A stretch of DNA of 7,466 nt from Desulfobacterales bacterium (GTDB lineage: Bacteria > Desulfobacterota > Desulfobulbia > Desulfobulbales > Desulfocapsaceae). Numbering within the stretch: the stretch's first letter is position 1; each line of letters begins with the position of its first letter. Location of the stretch: NCBI GenBank assembly GCA_013042695.1, contig JABDPQ010000048.1:1-7466 (forward strand). The letters run 5' to 3'. A program made the position numbers and the translations under genes. The notes beneath the pieces were generated by a model. That model ran no database searches and was not told the origin of the DNA. It saw only the letters and a program-made list of their open reading frames with translations. Below, one piece after another: positions 1 through 6,674 of this stretch.

Positions 1-60
1 GCCGCAGAGGCCGCATTCGACCGCATTGCCTTTGGTTTGATAGAAAAGTGCTTTTTTCAT
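1..60 (-). CDS. amrS: Partial CDS (N-terminus): probable AmmeMemoRadiSam-system radical SAM enzyme
   Basis: The first 20 codons of a minus-strand gene lie at the window edge, starting ATG at 60-58; the rest is off-window. They read MKKALFYQTKGNAVECGLCG. The opening 'MK-ALFY' followed within about ten residues by 'V-C-LC' is, from memory, how AmrS-type radical SAM proteins begin; in that family the text continues as CP-x2-C. The radical SAM CX3CX2C motif itself would lie further downstream and cannot be seen. Members of the family usually accompany AMMECR1 and Memo domain proteins; their reaction is not established. No strong ribosome binding site precedes the ATG. The upstream neighbour on the same strand is bpt, whose stop codon is 128 nt away, so the gene probably has its own promoter. 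The call rests on 20 residues and is tentative. Confidence 0.6.
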   Translation of the reverse strand, partial: MKKALFYQTKGNAVECGLCG

Positions 61-188
61 CAGTATTATTCAGCTACGCTAAAAAGTTATCTGATTACCA
101 CTCCAACTCAGCTATAGGGAATGACACGATACATTGGCAGCGGTGAAGTGCGCTGATTCTAGTTAATAAATAACTTCGACAGCCAGTA
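61..188. other. Intergenic gap between bpt and the amrS-like gene, with a small hairpin
   Basis: This 128-nt gap holds no open reading frame. It contains a 5-bp GC-rich inverted repeat (CAGCG at 138-142 and CGCTG at 151-155, 8-nt loop) and an AT-rich one at 161-175 (AGTTA/TAACT). Read from the minus strand these lie just downstream of bpt and could end or protect its transcript, but neither is followed by a U-tract, so an intrinsic terminator is not supported. A promoter for the downstream gene is expected here, but no good -35/-10 pair is visible. Confidence 0.35.
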
Positions 189-938
189 TCAATCGTTTGG
201 CATTTGCTCCCAGGTGTCTCCAGACTTTAGATAATACGGTTTAAACCTGCTTTTATAATTCATTGCCGATATTTCAGGGATATAATACCCCAGGTAGAGA
301 TAATCGATGGATTTTTGCCTGCAGAAATCTATCATAGTCAAAATGTTGAAGGTTCCCAAGCTGCGACGATGCTCTTCTGTGTCGAAATAAAAGTAGACAC
401 CATTCATCCAGTTCTCTCCGATATCGATGATGCCGTTACCGATAAGCCGACCATCCTTTCGATAATGCAGTTCAAGTGAAGTTACAATGTGGTTCAGAAA
501 GAAACCCGAATAGTAGCCAAGGGCGGTATTGCTCTTTTGCGGATATCGATCTTTGAGAAAGGCTTCACACAGGTCGAGATTTTCTGCACTCATCTGAACC
601 GAATTAAAACTAACTGAGATATCACTGTTTTTGTTCAACACCCGCTGCTGATTCCTATTTGGAGTAAATTCTGCCGGGTGCAGCCTGATTGGAATACAGG
701 CAGAACAGGGAACACACTGCATCGTATACAAGCTGTTGCCATTTCGCCGATATCCTGCCGCCAGGAACAATTCCATGATATGGTCGGTAATGGGACCAAA
801 AAGAGCCTGGTAGAACGTCGCCGTATAAGGCAGCTGATACGGGCATTCCATCGACATGCGAATAAAATACCGATCGAGATGGCGTGACAGGTGGGCAAAT
901 TCCTGACTGCATTGTCGATCATATATAGACATTGACAT
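189..938 (-). CDS. bpt: Aspartate/glutamate leucyltransferase (Bpt, arginyl-transferase family)
   Basis: Cytoplasmic aminoacyl-tRNA-protein transferase: it moves leucine from Leu-tRNA onto the N-terminus of proteins beginning with Asp or Glu, marking them for ClpS/ClpAP-type degradation. The 249-residue length fits the family (about 230-250). The ATE_N part (about residues 28-105) shows ECPY at 31-34, GYRRNG at 62-67, the cysteine run C75-V-P-C78-S-A-C81 followed by I-P-I-R, and NQQRVLNKN at 96-104. The ATE_C part (about 120-240) shows GNGIID at 167-172, the VYFYFD block at 181-186, and the signature YLYLGYYIPEISAMNYKSRF at 213-232. Codon 1 is ATG at 938-936; Met3 is an alternative start. The ribosome site is weak (TAAGA). 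The gene begins 18 nt after the gdhA stop, so co-transcription is likely. Specificity (Leu rather than Arg transfer) is inferred from the bacterial family, not read from the sequence. Confidence 0.93.
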   Translation of the reverse strand: MSMSIYDRQCSQEFAHLSRHLDRYFIRMSMECPYQLPYTATFYQALFGPITDHIMELFLAAGYRRNGNSLYTMQCVPCSACIPIRLHPAEFTPNRNQQRVLNKNSDISVSFNSVQMSAENLDLCEAFLKDRYPQKSNTALGYYSGFFLNHIVTSLELHYRKDGRLIGNGIIDIGENWMNGVYFYFDTEEHRRSLGTFNILTMIDFCRQKSIDYLYLGYYIPEISAMNYKSRFKPYYLKSGDTWEQMPND

Positions 939-956
939 CAGTATCTTATGGTGCGA

Positions 957-2306
957 TTAAACCAGACCCTGATCAAGCATGGCGTTAACCACTTTAACAA
1001 ACCCGGCAATATTGGCACCAGCCATATAATTTCCTTCGACGCCATAACTAGCTCCAGCATCAAGGCAGGTCTCATGAATTGATTTCATGATATGTTTCAA
1101 ACGTCCATCGACTTCTTCACGCGGCCAGGCCAGACGCATGGAATTCTGTGCCATTTCAAGTCCGGAGACCGCCACTCCACCAGCATTCGCTGCCTTTGCC
1201 GGTCCGTACAATATTTTATTGTCAAGAAACTGGTCTAGGGCCTCCGGGGTCGATGGCATATTGGCTCCTTCACTGACCAGATAGACCCCGTTCTTCAGGA
1301 GATTGGCAGCGTCGGTCCCGTTTATTTCATTCTGGGTAGCACTTGGCATGGCACACTCTGCCTGGTGGTCCCAGAGCGGATTATAATCAAGACTCGGATC
1401 AACAGGCGTATAAACGGCCCCGGGATACTTTTCGACATACTCACTCATTCTGCCGCGGCGGATATTTTTTAAGTCCATGACATAGGCAAGTTTTTCACTA
1501 TCAATACCCTGTTCATCATAGATATAGCCTGAAGAATCTGAAAGCGTCACCACTTTTCCACCGAGCTCAATAATTTTCTCGGTGGTGAACTGGGCGACAT
1601 TTCCTGATCCTGAAACGAGGCAGGTTTTCTCAGCAAACGTCTCTGATCTGGTCTGCAACATTTCAGCAGCAAAATAAACAACACCATAACCAGTCGCTTC
1701 CGGCCTGATGAGACTGCCGCCCCAATTAAGACTTTTGCCGGTGATAACACCGGTAAACTCATTTCTGAGTTTTTTGTAGATCCCAAACAAATACCCTATC
1801 TCTCGTGCACCAACACCGATGTCTCCTGCTGGAACATCTGTATTTGGTCCGATATGCCGAAACAGCTCTGACATGAAAGATTGGCAGAAACGCATTACTT
1901 CATTGTCCGATTTTCCTTTGGGGTCAAAATCTGAACCACCCTTACCACCCCCCATGGCAAGTGTTGTCAGCGAGTTTTTAAACACCTGTTCGAAGGCGAG
2001 AAATTTGATAATGCCGATATTTACAGATGGATGAAAACGTAAGCCTCCTTTATAAGGACCGATGGCGCTATTCATCTCTACCCTGAATCCACGATTGACC
2101 ATGACTTGACCGCTGTCGGTCATCCAGGGAACCCGGAACATCAAAACCCGTTCAGGTTCGGTGATCCTCTCCAACACAGCCTGCTGCCGATATTCTGGAT
2201 TTCTATCCAGGACAGGTTTTACCGTTTCCACTACCTCCTGAACCGCCTGGTGAAATTCGTATTGCTCCGGATCTCTGGCCTTGATCAGCTCAATTGTTTG
2301 TTCCAT
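957..2306 (-). CDS. gdhA: NADP-specific glutamate dehydrogenase
   Basis: Cytoplasmic enzyme that reductively aminates 2-oxoglutarate with ammonium to L-glutamate, usually with NADPH. The 449 residues match the E. coli-type hexameric small GDH (447) nearly end to end. The substrate domain carries PYKGGLRFHP at 84-93 (Lys86), Lys110 in VFKNS, the catalytic lysine in GGGKGGSDFDPKGKS at 119-133 (Lys122), and PAGDIGVG at 159-166 with the catalytic Asp162. The Rossmann domain has GSGNVA at 233-238; the second strand ends in LSDSSG (255-260), as in NADP-linked enzymes. Further conserved blocks are CAMPSATQNE (318-327), SEGANMPST (345-353), KAANAGGVA (371-379) and GANIAGFVKV (430-439). The ATG at 2306 has a good GGGAG ribosome site 8 nt upstream (2315-2319). 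bpt follows 18 nt downstream. All key residues are present; nothing is truncated. Confidence 0.98.
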   Translation of the reverse strand: MEQTIELIKARDPEQYEFHQAVQEVVETVKPVLDRNPEYRQQAVLERITEPERVLMFRVPWMTDSGQVMVNRGFRVEMNSAIGPYKGGLRFHPSVNIGIIKFLAFEQVFKNSLTTLAMGGGKGGSDFDPKGKSDNEVMRFCQSFMSELFRHIGPNTDVPAGDIGVGAREIGYLFGIYKKLRNEFTGVITGKSLNWGGSLIRPEATGYGVVYFAAEMLQTRSETFAEKTCLVSGSGNVAQFTTEKIIELGGKVVTLSDSSGYIYDEQGIDSEKLAYVMDLKNIRRGRMSEYVEKYPGAVYTPVDPSLDYNPLWDHQAECAMPSATQNEINGTDAANLLKNGVYLVSEGANMPSTPEALDQFLDNKILYGPAKAANAGGVAVSGLEMAQNSMRLAWPREEVDGRLKHIMKSIHETCLDAGASYGVEGNYMAGANIAGFVKVVNAMLDQGLV

Positions 2307-2470
2307 GGTTTCATCTCCCGGTTTGCTTGTGATTGAGATACTATTTTCTGAATTTATTGGTTTTCGACAAGCGCTCGCAAGGGTACCGGCGACGTTAATA
2401 CATCTTCTGCACTATCAGAGATCTACCGACAATGCAAGCAGGCAACTATGGTATACACCCGGCTCCTTGG
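2307..2470. other. Intergenic leader of gdhA
   Basis: A 164-nt non-coding gap separates the stop of the 1000-residue gene from gdhA. It should contain the gdhA-bpt promoter, given the clear GGGAG ribosome site at 2315-2319. The best sigma-70-like pair I can see on the minus strand is TTGCGA (2380-2375), 16 nt, AATAAA (2358-2353), with 4 of 6 matches in each box, which is weak. I see no sigma-54 element (GG-N10-GC) and no intrinsic terminator for the upstream gene. Small palindromes such as GGTACC are present but unremarkable. Confidence 0.4.
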
Positions 2471-5400
2471 TTAATCTTCATAGGTACAAACTCTATTTAT
2501 GAGGTCTTCGCGGTACATGATGATACCGGTCGACTCGTTTCCTTCACATTTTATGGTCACGGTATGATCCAACCGAAGATGACGGACCCATGAGCCATCA
2601 TAGGCAGGTGGAAAATCGAGCAGCCATTGCCAGTTGAGGTGATCAGCACCTTTTTTTCTTGCAGATCCGTTTTTCTCATCAACGGTAAGATATGGAATAC
2701 CCAGTGAGGTAATATTTTGAAAGAAGTGAGAACCCTGTGAAGGGTCTGCTCTGAGCAGCTCACTTCTTACTTCGACGATCGCCTGAACATTCGAGATATC
2801 ACTCCACTGAACCGGGATACCGAGCCAATGATCCGCCGTCCCCCATCGCCCAGGCCCGATCAGGAGATAGTGCCGTTTTTCATGTAACAGTTGGCGATTG
2901 AGTTGACCGATCTCCCTGGCAATTTTCTTTGTGGCGGCCGTATCGAAACTGTCCGGCTTGACGAAGATAATATCGAAAATGTTGGTGAATCGCCCATGCC
3001 CCAGACTCTGCTGCGAATAACAAAGAGACTGCTCAATTTCATGATCACAGATATCGACATCAGCACGTTCTTTGCCCGTCACCATTGGCCTGATTTGCAG
3101 CAGATAAAAGGTGCTGTCGGCCAGCGTATCTCCGAGCTCAACCGCAAATTCAATCTCGACCTCGCTGCCCATGCCTGAACGACCGATGGCGAGCAGCTCA
3201 GAGAGGATTTCACCAAGGGGATAGGCGGAATATTTGAGAATCTGGGCAAAGGTAAGAATTTTCACCCCGGCCATGTCGACATCCCTGATCCGGTGCTCTT
3301 CCGGAATGTAGGTTGATGATAGCAGGCGCACCGACTTATCTGAGGCTGCGTCCTGAACATCATAACGAATTAAATTGGCGTTGTAGCGGTTCAGGCAGTT
3401 GGAGTTCTCCAGGTCAAGCGCGTAAAACTGGCGCTGGCAATTTTCCAGAATATCTTCAACCGCAGAAAACTGAATCAATTTCTGAGGGTGAGCTGGTGAA
3501 AAACGCAAATTACGTTCTCCCTCAACAACTGTTTTGCCAATGCCAAGGGCGATATGGGCAATACCCTCTGTGGGAAGCATATCCTGCACCGGATAATAAT
3601 TGTGTGACTGGGCAACCCCGGAAAGAGCCGGATACCACTTGTTATTATAATTAGTGCCGATCATCTGCTGAATAATAACTGCCATGGAGTCTTCACGGCC
3701 GCCGGAGCCGGCCCGGGAGAAAGCCTGCGGGCTTTCAAACCAGGTTGAGGCGTAGACCATCTTTATGGCGCATTCCAACTGGCTGAGACGTTCTTTGAAA
3801 TCATCATGGTTATTGGCAAGAAAGTAGGTGGAATACAAACCTGCATACGGTCGAAACTGTCCATCCTCAAGCAAGCTTGAGGACCTGACGGAAAGCGGAA
3901 AGTCACATTTTTTCAAAAAAGACTCCAGCTCCTGCCGCAGCCAGGATGGCAATTGAGCATCAATGAACAGATCAGCAATCTTTTCATCGCTCATGCTGTC
4001 AAATTGACTGAAGTGATTCTGGCTGATGAAATCATCAAAACCTGCGGCCGAGACAACCACGGTTTTCGGGATTTTAACCGAATAGACGGAAAGTGGCGAG
4101 TCGCTGGCCACGGGACGCTGCAAGCAAGCCCACATAAAAGCCAGTCCCCGCGCTTTACCGCCGATTGAACCGGCGCCGATCTTAACAAACTCGGTTATCT
4201 CCGGATCGTATTTATCCCGAGCAAAACCGGTAATAACCCCTTGCTGCCGCAATCTACGCAACGAACGCACCTTAAAGGTAATATCATCACGCATCTCTGA
4301 TATTTTATTAATATCACCTATAAAATCTCGGTGCAGTCGCCGGGCCAGACCAACCTCGGAGCGAGCCATCATCCAATTCGAAAAGTGGTTGCGAAGGGCG
4401 TGATACTGTAGTGACTCTGTCGGGATTGTTGCCAGCGCCTCTTCAAATTCAACGATATTTGATGCCGTGCAAATCGGTTTCTCGTCCGGCATTCTGAAGA
4501 TAAAATCCCCAAATCCCAGGTAGGTGAGAAAAAAATGGTGCAATTCGTTCCGAATATCAGCAGACTGCTTGGCAATGAAAACGGCGGGTATGGATTCGGC
4601 CCGTACTTTATTCTCTTTTTCAGAAGAAAGCATTAACAGCGGCAGGTCCGGTATCTCCTGTCTTATCTGCGACAAAAAGCGCTCACCTGCTCGCGGATCA
4701 AGCCTGCCTTCTCGTGGAAACCGGGCATCCGAAATTACCGCGAATAGATATGGTTTATAGGTTTCATAGAGTTTTTGAGCTTCTTCATAGGTTCGAGCCA
4801 TCAAGATTTTTGGCCGTGCCCGCATCCTCAGCAGGCGGTGCCGCTCGTTAATACTCTCATCAAGAACAGATTGTGTCTGTCTGACGACCTCCCGATATAT
4901 GGCAGGCAGGAAAATCGACCGGTAGTCCGGTGAATCTTCAACATAGATGATCACCCGGACCATCGCCCGAGCAGTGTCATTGTCAACATTGGAATGATCT
5001 TCGACGTTTTTAATAATTGCCATCAGCAGATCATCCTCACCGCCCCAGATGAAGATATTATCAATATTGGTCAAGTCAAAACGATCAGGCAGCGGGTAAA
5101 TCGTCCTGAGATTATGGGCCAGCAGCACCACCGGCAGATCAGGCCGAACTGCCTTAATTTCCCGGCCAAGCTCGAAGGCATTCATGCCATTTAAGTAGGG
5201 CATGGTAACAACGAGATCGAAATGTTTGTTGCCGAGAGTTTTAAGCGCCTCTTCACCGGTTGAAACCCTGCTTACCTTTGGGGCTTTGCTCAGGTTGAGG
5301 CCATGGTACTCATGGATAAGTCTGGTGGTAATACTGCCGTCTTCTTCCATGATAAAGGCGTCATAGAGGCTTGATACCAGGAGTATCTCCTGTACCTTGA

Positions 5401-5473
5401 AGGGCATCAACTCATGAAAGATCTTAAAATGGGGGTCAAACGCTGTCGGAAGGATCGTTGGATGTATCGACAT
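2471..5473 (-). CDS. Two-receiver / PEP-pyruvate-binding (PPDK_N ATP-grasp) fusion protein of unknown reaction
   Basis: Soluble 1000-residue protein with no signal peptide or membrane segment. Domain order: receiver-like fold about 28-155; second receiver about 172-315; helical linker with NHFSNWMMARSE (362-373); PPDK_N-type ATP-grasp about 430-800; C-terminal domain 801-1000. Receiver 1 lacks the acidic pair (Ser34-Ser35), the phospho-acceptor Asp (Met91 aligns there) and the lysine (Trp143 or thereabouts). Receiver 2 keeps Glu179-Asp180, Asp249, Ser283/284 and Lys302. The ATP-grasp keeps GGKARGLAF (438-446, Lys440), VRSSSLLED (529-537, Arg530), SGVAQS (618-623), ALGIGKTVVEG (642-652), EIEFAVE (773-779) and LLQIRPM (791-797). 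The swivelling phosphohistidine domain (GGxTSHAA) and the PEP-binding TIM barrel are missing, so it is not a normal PEP synthase or PPDK. A conserved-looking block, GPGRWGT (873-879) to DPSQGSHFFQNITS (910-923), marks the C-terminus. Such proteins are usually annotated 'PEP/pyruvate-binding domain protein'. The ATG at 5473 has a poor ribosome site; Met23 is a less likely start because residues 11-22 look family-like. Confidence 0.88.
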   Translation of the reverse strand: MSIHPTILPTAFDPHFKIFHELMPFKVQEILLVSSLYDAFIMEEDGSITTRLIHEYHGLNLSKAPKVSRVSTGEEALKTLGNKHFDLVVTMPYLNGMNAFELGREIKAVRPDLPVVLLAHNLRTIYPLPDRFDLTNIDNIFIWGGEDDLLMAIIKNVEDHSNVDNDTARAMVRVIIYVEDSPDYRSIFLPAIYREVVRQTQSVLDESINERHRLLRMRARPKILMARTYEEAQKLYETYKPYLFAVISDARFPREGRLDPRAGERFLSQIRQEIPDLPLLMLSSEKENKVRAESIPAVFIAKQSADIRNELHHFFLTYLGFGDFIFRMPDEKPICTASNIVEFEEALATIPTESLQYHALRNHFSNWMMARSEVGLARRLHRDFIGDINKISEMRDDITFKVRSLRRLRQQGVITGFARDKYDPEITEFVKIGAGSIGGKARGLAFMWACLQRPVASDSPLSVYSVKIPKTVVVSAAGFDDFISQNHFSQFDSMSDEKIADLFIDAQLPSWLRQELESFLKKCDFPLSVRSSSLLEDGQFRPYAGLYSTYFLANNHDDFKERLSQLECAIKMVYASTWFESPQAFSRAGSGGREDSMAVIIQQMIGTNYNNKWYPALSGVAQSHNYYPVQDMLPTEGIAHIALGIGKTVVEGERNLRFSPAHPQKLIQFSAVEDILENCQRQFYALDLENSNCLNRYNANLIRYDVQDAASDKSVRLLSSTYIPEEHRIRDVDMAGVKILTFAQILKYSAYPLGEILSELLAIGRSGMGSEVEIEFAVELGDTLADSTFYLLQIRPMVTGKERADVDICDHEIEQSLCYSQQSLGHGRFTNIFDIIFVKPDSFDTAATKKIAREIGQLNRQLLHEKRHYLLIGPGRWGTADHWLGIPVQWSDISNVQAIVEVRSELLRADPSQGSHFFQNITSLGIPYLTVDEKNGSARKKGADHLNWQWLLDFPPAYDGSWVRHLRLDHTVTIKCEGNESTGIIMYREDLINRVCTYED

Positions 5474-5639
5474 TTCTCGTCACATACGTGATGAATAACT
5501 TCCTGCACCCTTCACCCTGAACATGCACCCATTCAGCGTATAAATCGAGGTGAGGTTAGCTGCCTGTTTTGCTCATCAGACTCTATACCGTATATGCTAA
5601 AAAATAAAACACATTCATTACTTATGCCTGATATTTTTC
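5474..5639. other. Intergenic leader of the receiver/ATP-grasp gene
   Basis: A 166-nt gap between the end of the transporter operon and the 1000-residue gene. It contains AT-rich tracts (minus-strand TTTTATTTTTT around 5600-5611) and TATA-like hexamers such as TATAGA and TATACG on the minus strand, but no hexamer has a convincing -35 partner at 16-18 nt. The T-rich tract is not preceded by a GC-rich stem, so a terminator for the upstream operon is not supported. A short 4-bp hairpin (TCAC-GTAT-GTGA) sits about 8 nt upstream of the start codon and is probably chance. Confidence 0.35.
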
Positions 5640-6665
5640 TTACTCACCGCCTGTTAGCAAGTATCGTGCTGGATGGTAGGCGGCAATCAGCAGAAACGCT
5701 GTCAAGGAGACGAGGCTGCCCCAGAGGGATCGTTTGCGATAGCTGGCTGCCTGCAGGGCAAGTTCTTTTTCTTGCCAACTGACAAGTGAGACGGCTGCCG
5801 GTGTAAGGCCAGCGACAACAGCTACATGGAGAAAGAAATAAAGTGGATAGCCAATCCAGTAGTAGTGGGCCTGCAACAGATCGAAGGGACAGCGGTGATG
5901 CGGCATTGCATAGACGTAGGGACTGACGATGACGGTAATTACCACCAGTGAGAGTGGGTAAAAAGTGACCCAGCCGCAGGTCTGCATTCCAAGCAACAGA
6001 GGTGAGAAACGTTTTTTTTGCTGATCGACGGCAAGCAATAGTACACTGCTCGCGCCAATTAAACAGATAACTGCACCGTATATTGTCATTAATAATGAAT
6101 TCTCAAAAGTTCCCAGGAGATTGTAACCATCGCGAGTCTGAGAAGAAAAGATTACGCCACAGCAGGAAGTTATTATTTCCGGCTCAAGGTTAGCGAGATA
6201 ATACAGCAGCAGTGCTGCATTGAGCGTCAGTAGTGGAAAAAGCAGCAGAACCAAAATATATTTCAATCTGACAAGCGGGTACTTTTCTGAACTGCAATCA
6301 AGGCGATGTAGAATAATCCAGAGCGCACAAAAAAATATTGTCAGCAGTTTGCTCAGTATAGCGGGAATACCATACTGATTTGCTGTCAGGGCACCGGTCG
6401 CGCACATCGCACCGGTGAGCAGTGTGGAGAAGTAATCAGCCGCGAGAACAAGCAATATTACGCTGATCAATTCGACAATGAGGCCGAATTCCATGAGCGT
6501 TGAAGAGAGCCAGATCTCCCCCTCAAGTCGGATCTGGATTTCCGAGTCGGAACCACTGTCCCAATATCGCAAAATCCGCAGAGCAGTCAATGATCCAACG
6601 AAGGCAAAAAACAGCGTCACCGCGGAACAGCTCAAGAGAGCAAGAGACCAGGTATCAAAAAGCAT
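5640..6665 (-). CDS. Polytopic membrane protein with Cys/His motifs, in an ABC transporter operon
   Basis: I do not recognise a named family. The 341 residues form roughly seven to nine membrane segments, clearest at about 5-28, 57-76, 101-120, 133-158, 187-212, 228-251, 268-294 and 313-330. Polar or charged residues cluster at 31-50 and 296-312. Standing out are Cys88 in GAMCATGALTANQYG (85-99), the pair Cys168-Cys169 in a predicted loop, and HHRCPFDLLQ at 256-265 followed by YWIGYPLY. Placed at membrane edges or loops, these could bind a metal or haem or undergo thiol chemistry; this is inference. There is no ABC, kinase or known transporter motif. The start ATG lies 9 nt after the stop of the ABC ATPase gene and the ribosome site is weak, suggesting translational coupling. 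The position implies a partner or accessory role for the FtsX/MacB-type transporter encoded just upstream. Confidence 0.82.
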   Translation of the reverse strand: MLFDTWSLALLSCSAVTLFFAFVGSLTALRILRYWDSGSDSEIQIRLEGEIWLSSTLMEFGLIVELISVILLVLAADYFSTLLTGAMCATGALTANQYGIPAILSKLLTIFFCALWIILHRLDCSSEKYPLVRLKYILVLLLFPLLTLNAALLLYYLANLEPEIITSCCGVIFSSQTRDGYNLLGTFENSLLMTIYGAVICLIGASSVLLLAVDQQKKRFSPLLLGMQTCGWVTFYPLSLVVITVIVSPYVYAMPHHRCPFDLLQAHYYWIGYPLYFFLHVAVVAGLTPAAVSLVSWQEKELALQAASYRKRSLWGSLVSLTAFLLIAAYHPARYLLTGGE

Positions 6666-6674
6666 GACTGTCTT

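Noticed and set aside
138..155. CAGCG/CGCTG hairpin downstream of bpt as an intrinsic terminator
   Set aside because: The stem is only 5 bp with an 8-nt loop, and no U-tract follows on the minus strand.
2353..2380. Sigma-70-like pair TTGCGA-N16-AATAAA upstream of gdhA
   Set aside because: Only 4 of 6 matches in each box in AT-rich DNA; position is plausible but too weak to call a promoter without transcript data.
2106..2502. Two overlapping plus-strand open frames spanning the gdhA leader
   Set aside because: They run antisense to the gdhA N-terminus and the intergenic gap, have no recognisable protein features, and lack good ribosome sites.
3313..3654. 113-residue plus-strand open frame
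   Set aside because: It lies wholly inside the ATP-grasp coding region, opposite a clearly real gene, and its translation shows no family features.
2471..5473. Annotation as ordinary phosphoenolpyruvate synthase (ppsA) or PPDK
   Set aside because: Only the ATP-grasp (PPDK_N) portion is present. The phosphohistidine motif and the PEP-binding barrel are missing, and the N-terminus is made of receiver-like domains.
5600..5611. T-rich tract after the membrane protein gene as a terminator
   Set aside because: No GC-rich stem precedes the tract on the minus strand.
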